A stretch of 64,000 nucleotides of DNA. Origin: Gemmatimonadota bacterium. GTDB taxonomy: Bacteria; JAAXHH01. The translations under genes were made by a program, and so were the position numbers. The DNA is taken from positions 1 to 64,000 of the forward strand of contig JAPOZT010000007.1 in the NCBI GenBank assembly GCA_026705925.1, given 5' to 3'. The notes under the pieces are model-generated. The model was not told the origin of the DNA. It made no database searches and saw only the letters and a program-made list of their open reading frames with translations. This document shows, one piece after another, positions 61,947 through 64,000 of this stretch; position 1 is the first letter of the stretch, and every line of letters begins with the position of its first letter.

Positions 61947-63116
61947 ATGATATCAAGACAAATCGCCGGCGAGCTTACAGCAACAGCGGCGGAATTCCCC
62001 GTAGTGACCATCATCGGGCCGCGGCAGGCGGGCAAGACCACGCTTGCAAGGATGCAATTCCCCGGGCACGCCTACGCAAACCTGGAAGCGCCCGATGCGC
62101 GCCAGCTTGCCATGAGCGATCCGTACGCTTTCTTCTCCCAGTTTCCGCCGCCGGTCATCGTCGACGAGATCCAGCGCGTACCCGAACTGCTGTCCGTCAT
62201 CCAGGTCCTTGCCGACAGCAGCCGGGAACGCGGGCAGTTCATTCTCACGGGCAGCCACCAGTTGCGCCTGCAGGAAGCGGTCTCCCAATCCCTGGCCGGC
62301 CGAACCGCCCTCCTGCGCCTGCTGCCCCTGTCGATTTCGGAACTCGAAACCGCCGGGATCCGCTGCACGCGGGACGAGTACATACACCAGGGATTCATGC
62401 CACGGTTGTACGACGAAAACGTCGATCCGACCCGGCTCTATCGCAGCTACTGTCAAACTTACATCGAGCGCGACATCAGGCAAATGATAAACATCCGAAG
62501 GCTGACGGATTTCGAAAACTTCATGCGCCTGTTGGCAGGCCGCGTCGGCCAGGTGTTGAACCTCCACGCGCTGGCCGGCGACCTGGGCGTGTCGAGCACC
62601 ACGCTGAAGGAATGGCTGTCGGTACTGGAAGCGTCGCACGCTGTCTTCAGGTTGAATCCCTATTTCGAAAATTTCGGCAAGCGCATCATCAAATCGCCGA
62701 AGGTCTATTTCACCGACGTCGGACTCGCGTCCTACCTGCTCGGTATCGAATCGCCCGCGCAGGCGTCGCGGGACCCGCTGATCGGCAATCTCTTCGAGAA
62801 TCTAGTCGTCATCGAAGCCCTGAAATCCAGACTCAACGCGGGGAAAGAACCCGAACTCTATTTCTACCGTGACAACCGGGGCGATGAGGTCGATCTGCTG
62901 TTCAGGCGGAACCGGCAGTTGATCCCCATTGAGATTAAATCGGCCATGACCTTCAATACGGAGTTCATGAAGGGAATCATGCGATTCCGAAAAATCGCGT
63001 CCAGCGCACGTAAGGGATACGTCGTCTACGCGGGCGACCTTACCCCGGACCTGCCCGATGCCCGGGTGCTTCGTTTTACGGAGGTGGATTCCGTTTTTAA
63101 GGACACCGAGACCTGA
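61947..63116 (+). CDS. AAA_14/DUF4143 ATPase (copy 2)
   Basis: A 389-residue protein of the AAA_14/DUF4143 type. Walker A GPRQAGKTT (24-32), Walker B PPVIVDEIQRVPELL, sensor FILTGSHQLRLQEAVSQSLAGR, then LLPLSISELE, the DUF4143 region YIERDIRQMINIRRLTDFENFMRLLAGRVGQVLN, a winged helix (ALAGDLGVSSTTLKEWLSVLEASHAVFRL) and YFYRDNRGDEVDLLFRRNRQLIPIEIKSA, which has the E-D/x-K-like pattern of a restriction-nuclease-fold. ATG 61947 is chosen because the promoter at 61876-61904 makes earlier starts impossible. It is a closer match to the family than copy 1. Its role is unknown. Confidence 0.9.
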   Translation: MISRQIAGELTATAAEFPVVTIIGPRQAGKTTLARMQFPGHAYANLEAPDARQLAMSDPYAFFSQFPPPVIVDEIQRVPELLSVIQVLADSSRERGQFILTGSHQLRLQEAVSQSLAGRTALLRLLPLSISELETAGIRCTRDEYIHQGFMPRLYDENVDPTRLYRSYCQTYIERDIRQMINIRRLTDFENFMRLLAGRVGQVLNLHALAGDLGVSSTTLKEWLSVLEASHAVFRLNPYFENFGKRIIKSPKVYFTDVGLASYLLGIESPAQASRDPLIGNLFENLVVIEALKSRLNAGKEPELYFYRDNRGDEVDLLFRRNRQLIPIEIKSAMTFNTEFMKGIMRFRKIASSARKGYVVYAGDLTPDLPDARVLRFTEVDSVFKDTET

Positions 63117-63162
63117 CTAAACTCGGGATCACACCCTTCCGATCACCACCTCCCATTGACCC

Positions 63163-63191
63163 TTGATAAAACGTTAAGGGGGTCTTATAAT
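63163..63191 (+). promoter_or_regulatory. Strong promoter and structured leader of the cupin gene
   Basis: TTGATA (63163-63168), 17-bp spacer, perfect TATAAT (63186-63191). The leader of about 155 nt to ATG 63354 holds a perfect 7-bp inverted repeat (agactat tg atagtct, 63248-63263) and two smaller hairpins (gttgt acga acaac; acat tcg atgt). A regulatory leader is possible; no known riboswitch was recognised. Confidence 0.6.
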
Positions 63192-63353
63192 ACACTTTTG
63201 TAAAGTCATTCGAATTATGGCTACGGTTTTCGACGGTCGGACCTCTAAGACTATTGATAGTCTGTATACCGCCGCATTCGTTGTACGAACAACCGCGACA
63301 TTCGATGTTCTGTTCGCTTATCGCAATGCCACGCAAATCCGAAAGGAACTCCG

Positions 63354-63710
63354 ATGGCCCACCACAAAGCCTTGATGAAGGGCGGCTTCCTCCTGCCCAC
63401 GTGCGAGAAGCACTTCCACGACCATGACGAGACCTGGCTGATCCTGAAAGGGAGCGGGACGGGATTCTGGATCGATCACGACGGAAACCGGGAGGATTTC
63501 GTCCTTGAAGCGGGCGACGTCTGGATGATCCCCGCGGGATTCGAACACGGTTGCGCCGGGACGAACAGCGAAGACTTCACGATCAGTGTCTTCGACGGGA
63601 CGAAGCCGCCCGGGTGCCACGATCACGCCCATTACTACATTGAAAAAGAAGGGTACATCCCCTCTTTTAAACTGGTCAAGACACCGACGGACCGGTACGG
63701 ATCGGCTTAG
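63354..63710 (+). CDS. Cupin-fold protein
   Basis: A 118-residue single-domain cupin. Motif 1 is KHFHDHDETWLILKG, with H20, H22 and E26, and motif 2 is GDVWMIPAGFEHG, with G54, P60, G62 and H65, so the metal site looks complete. Tail YIEKEGYIPSFKLVKTP. ATG 63354 has AAGGAA at a spacing of five. Single-domain cupins act as isomerases, epimerases, dioxygenases or regulators; this one cannot be specified. A strong promoter lies 160 bp upstream. Confidence 0.85.
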   Translation: MAHHKALMKGGFLLPTCEKHFHDHDETWLILKGSGTGFWIDHDGNREDFVLEAGDVWMIPAGFEHGCAGTNSEDFTISVFDGTKPPGCHDHAHYYIEKEGYIPSFKLVKTPTDRYGSA

Positions 63711-63822
63711 GTGGGCGATGCTGTCCGGGTGCGCTGCCGTCCTATAACGCAGGCTGCCGCCGCATAACACCCTTTTTTCCTTCAGCACACGTATTCAAGA
63801 AACATCGACAAGGAACGTCGAC

Positions 63823-64000
63823 ATGGATTTCAGGGACGACTGGGAGCGCGCCGAACACGACTACGTGCAGTGCCTGAACCGGCTCGAGGCCGCCAGGGCC
63901 GATCTCGATGCGGCGCGCAAGACGCTGCTGGATCTCACGCCGGAAGAGGGACGCAGCGGCAGGCTGCTCAACGTCCGCTACCGGAAAAACCGGGGCGCCG
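63823..64000 (+). CDS. Unrecognised protein, 3' end outside window
   Basis: ATG 63823 follows AAGGAAC about seven bases upstream. The visible 59 residues are MDFRDDWERAEHDYVQC-like, then an Ala/Leu/Asp/Arg-rich helix with heptad character and a basic end (VRYRKNRGA). I do not recognise the family. It could be a coiled-coil protein of regulatory or structural type. It lies 112 bp after the cupin stop; the segment 63768-63778 holds a T-tract (ccctttttt) that might end the cupin transcript. Confidence 0.5.
   Translation, partial: MDFRDDWERAEHDYVQCLNRLEAARADLDAARKTLLDLTPEEGRSGRLLNVRYRKNRGA

Overview
The window is about 64 kb of GC-rich, densely coded DNA from a diderm (Gram-negative-type) bacterium. 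Evidence for an outer membrane: a Tol-Pal/ExbBD-type operon, two large TonB-dependent receptors, a DUF5916-type barrel and a peptidase/propeller/barrel protein. ParE and ParC are of the shorter Bacteroidetes-like type. Together with sulfatases, a mandelate-racemase-family dehydratase, a mannonate-dehydratase-like enzyme, an RraA-like aldolase and a CehA/McbA-like protein, this suggests an uncultured FCB-related lineage such as Latescibacterota or Gemmatimonadota, possibly marine or host-associated. That placement is inferred from gene content only. No rRNA, tRNA, CRISPR array, integrase or transposase was seen. Putative promoters are mostly sigma70-like (TTGACA and TATAAT-like boxes 16-18 bp apart).

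Layout. 1-3.6 kb (minus): tolQ/exbB, exbD/tolR, tonB/tolA, tolB and a coiled-coil envelope protein, with overlapping or closely spaced genes. 3.7-5.7 kb: an MDR oxidoreductase and a ferredoxin-NADP reductase. 5.8-15.3 kb: a 1167-residue metallopeptidase/propeller/barrel protein and two tandem paralogous TonB-dependent receptors. 15.4-20 kb: a purine permease overlapping tsaD, a DUF4097-like protein and proline dehydrogenase. 20-24.7 kb: a sulfatase divergent from a DUF5916 outer-membrane protein. 24.8-29.8 kb: parE, parC and a mannonate-dehydratase-like gene. 30.2-33.7 kb: a DRE-TIM aldolase, an M20 peptidase and an acyl-CoA dehydrogenase. 34.1 kb (plus): methionine aminopeptidase. 35-40.4 kb: DUF4202 protein, a second sulfatase, and a GNAT acetyltransferase fused to about 850 residues of beta-rich sequence. 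40.4-41.4 kb: an HTH regulator between a strong terminator and an unusual repeat-bearing leader. 41.4-45 kb: eno-ftsB-recO-pfkB. 45-48.7 kb: a VWA membrane protein and a caspase-fold protein without an obvious catalytic Cys. 49-53.3 kb (plus): a small diheme cytochrome, DUF4412, a galactonate-dehydratase-like enzyme, a Sfp-type PPTase and an RraA-like protein. 53.3-63.1 kb: a toxin-antitoxin-like pair, two AAA/DUF4143 ATPases, rmuC, an alpha/beta hydrolase, sixA, a nitrilase-family amidase and a CehA-like protein. The window ends with a cupin and a partial gene.

The most unusual signals are: (1) a 17-bp triplication at the recO/pfkB junction that creates two six-residue ORFs linked by three successive ATGA overlaps; (2) the GNAT/beta-sandwich fusion beside a sulfatase; (3) a related 9-bp minisatellite (consensus CMTGGTCMG) in two unrelated genes and one intergenic spot; (4) key-residue changes in ParE (EGPS for EGDS) and in the PfkB kinase (GALG for GAGD); and (5) palindromes built into the promoters of both AAA/DUF4143 genes.
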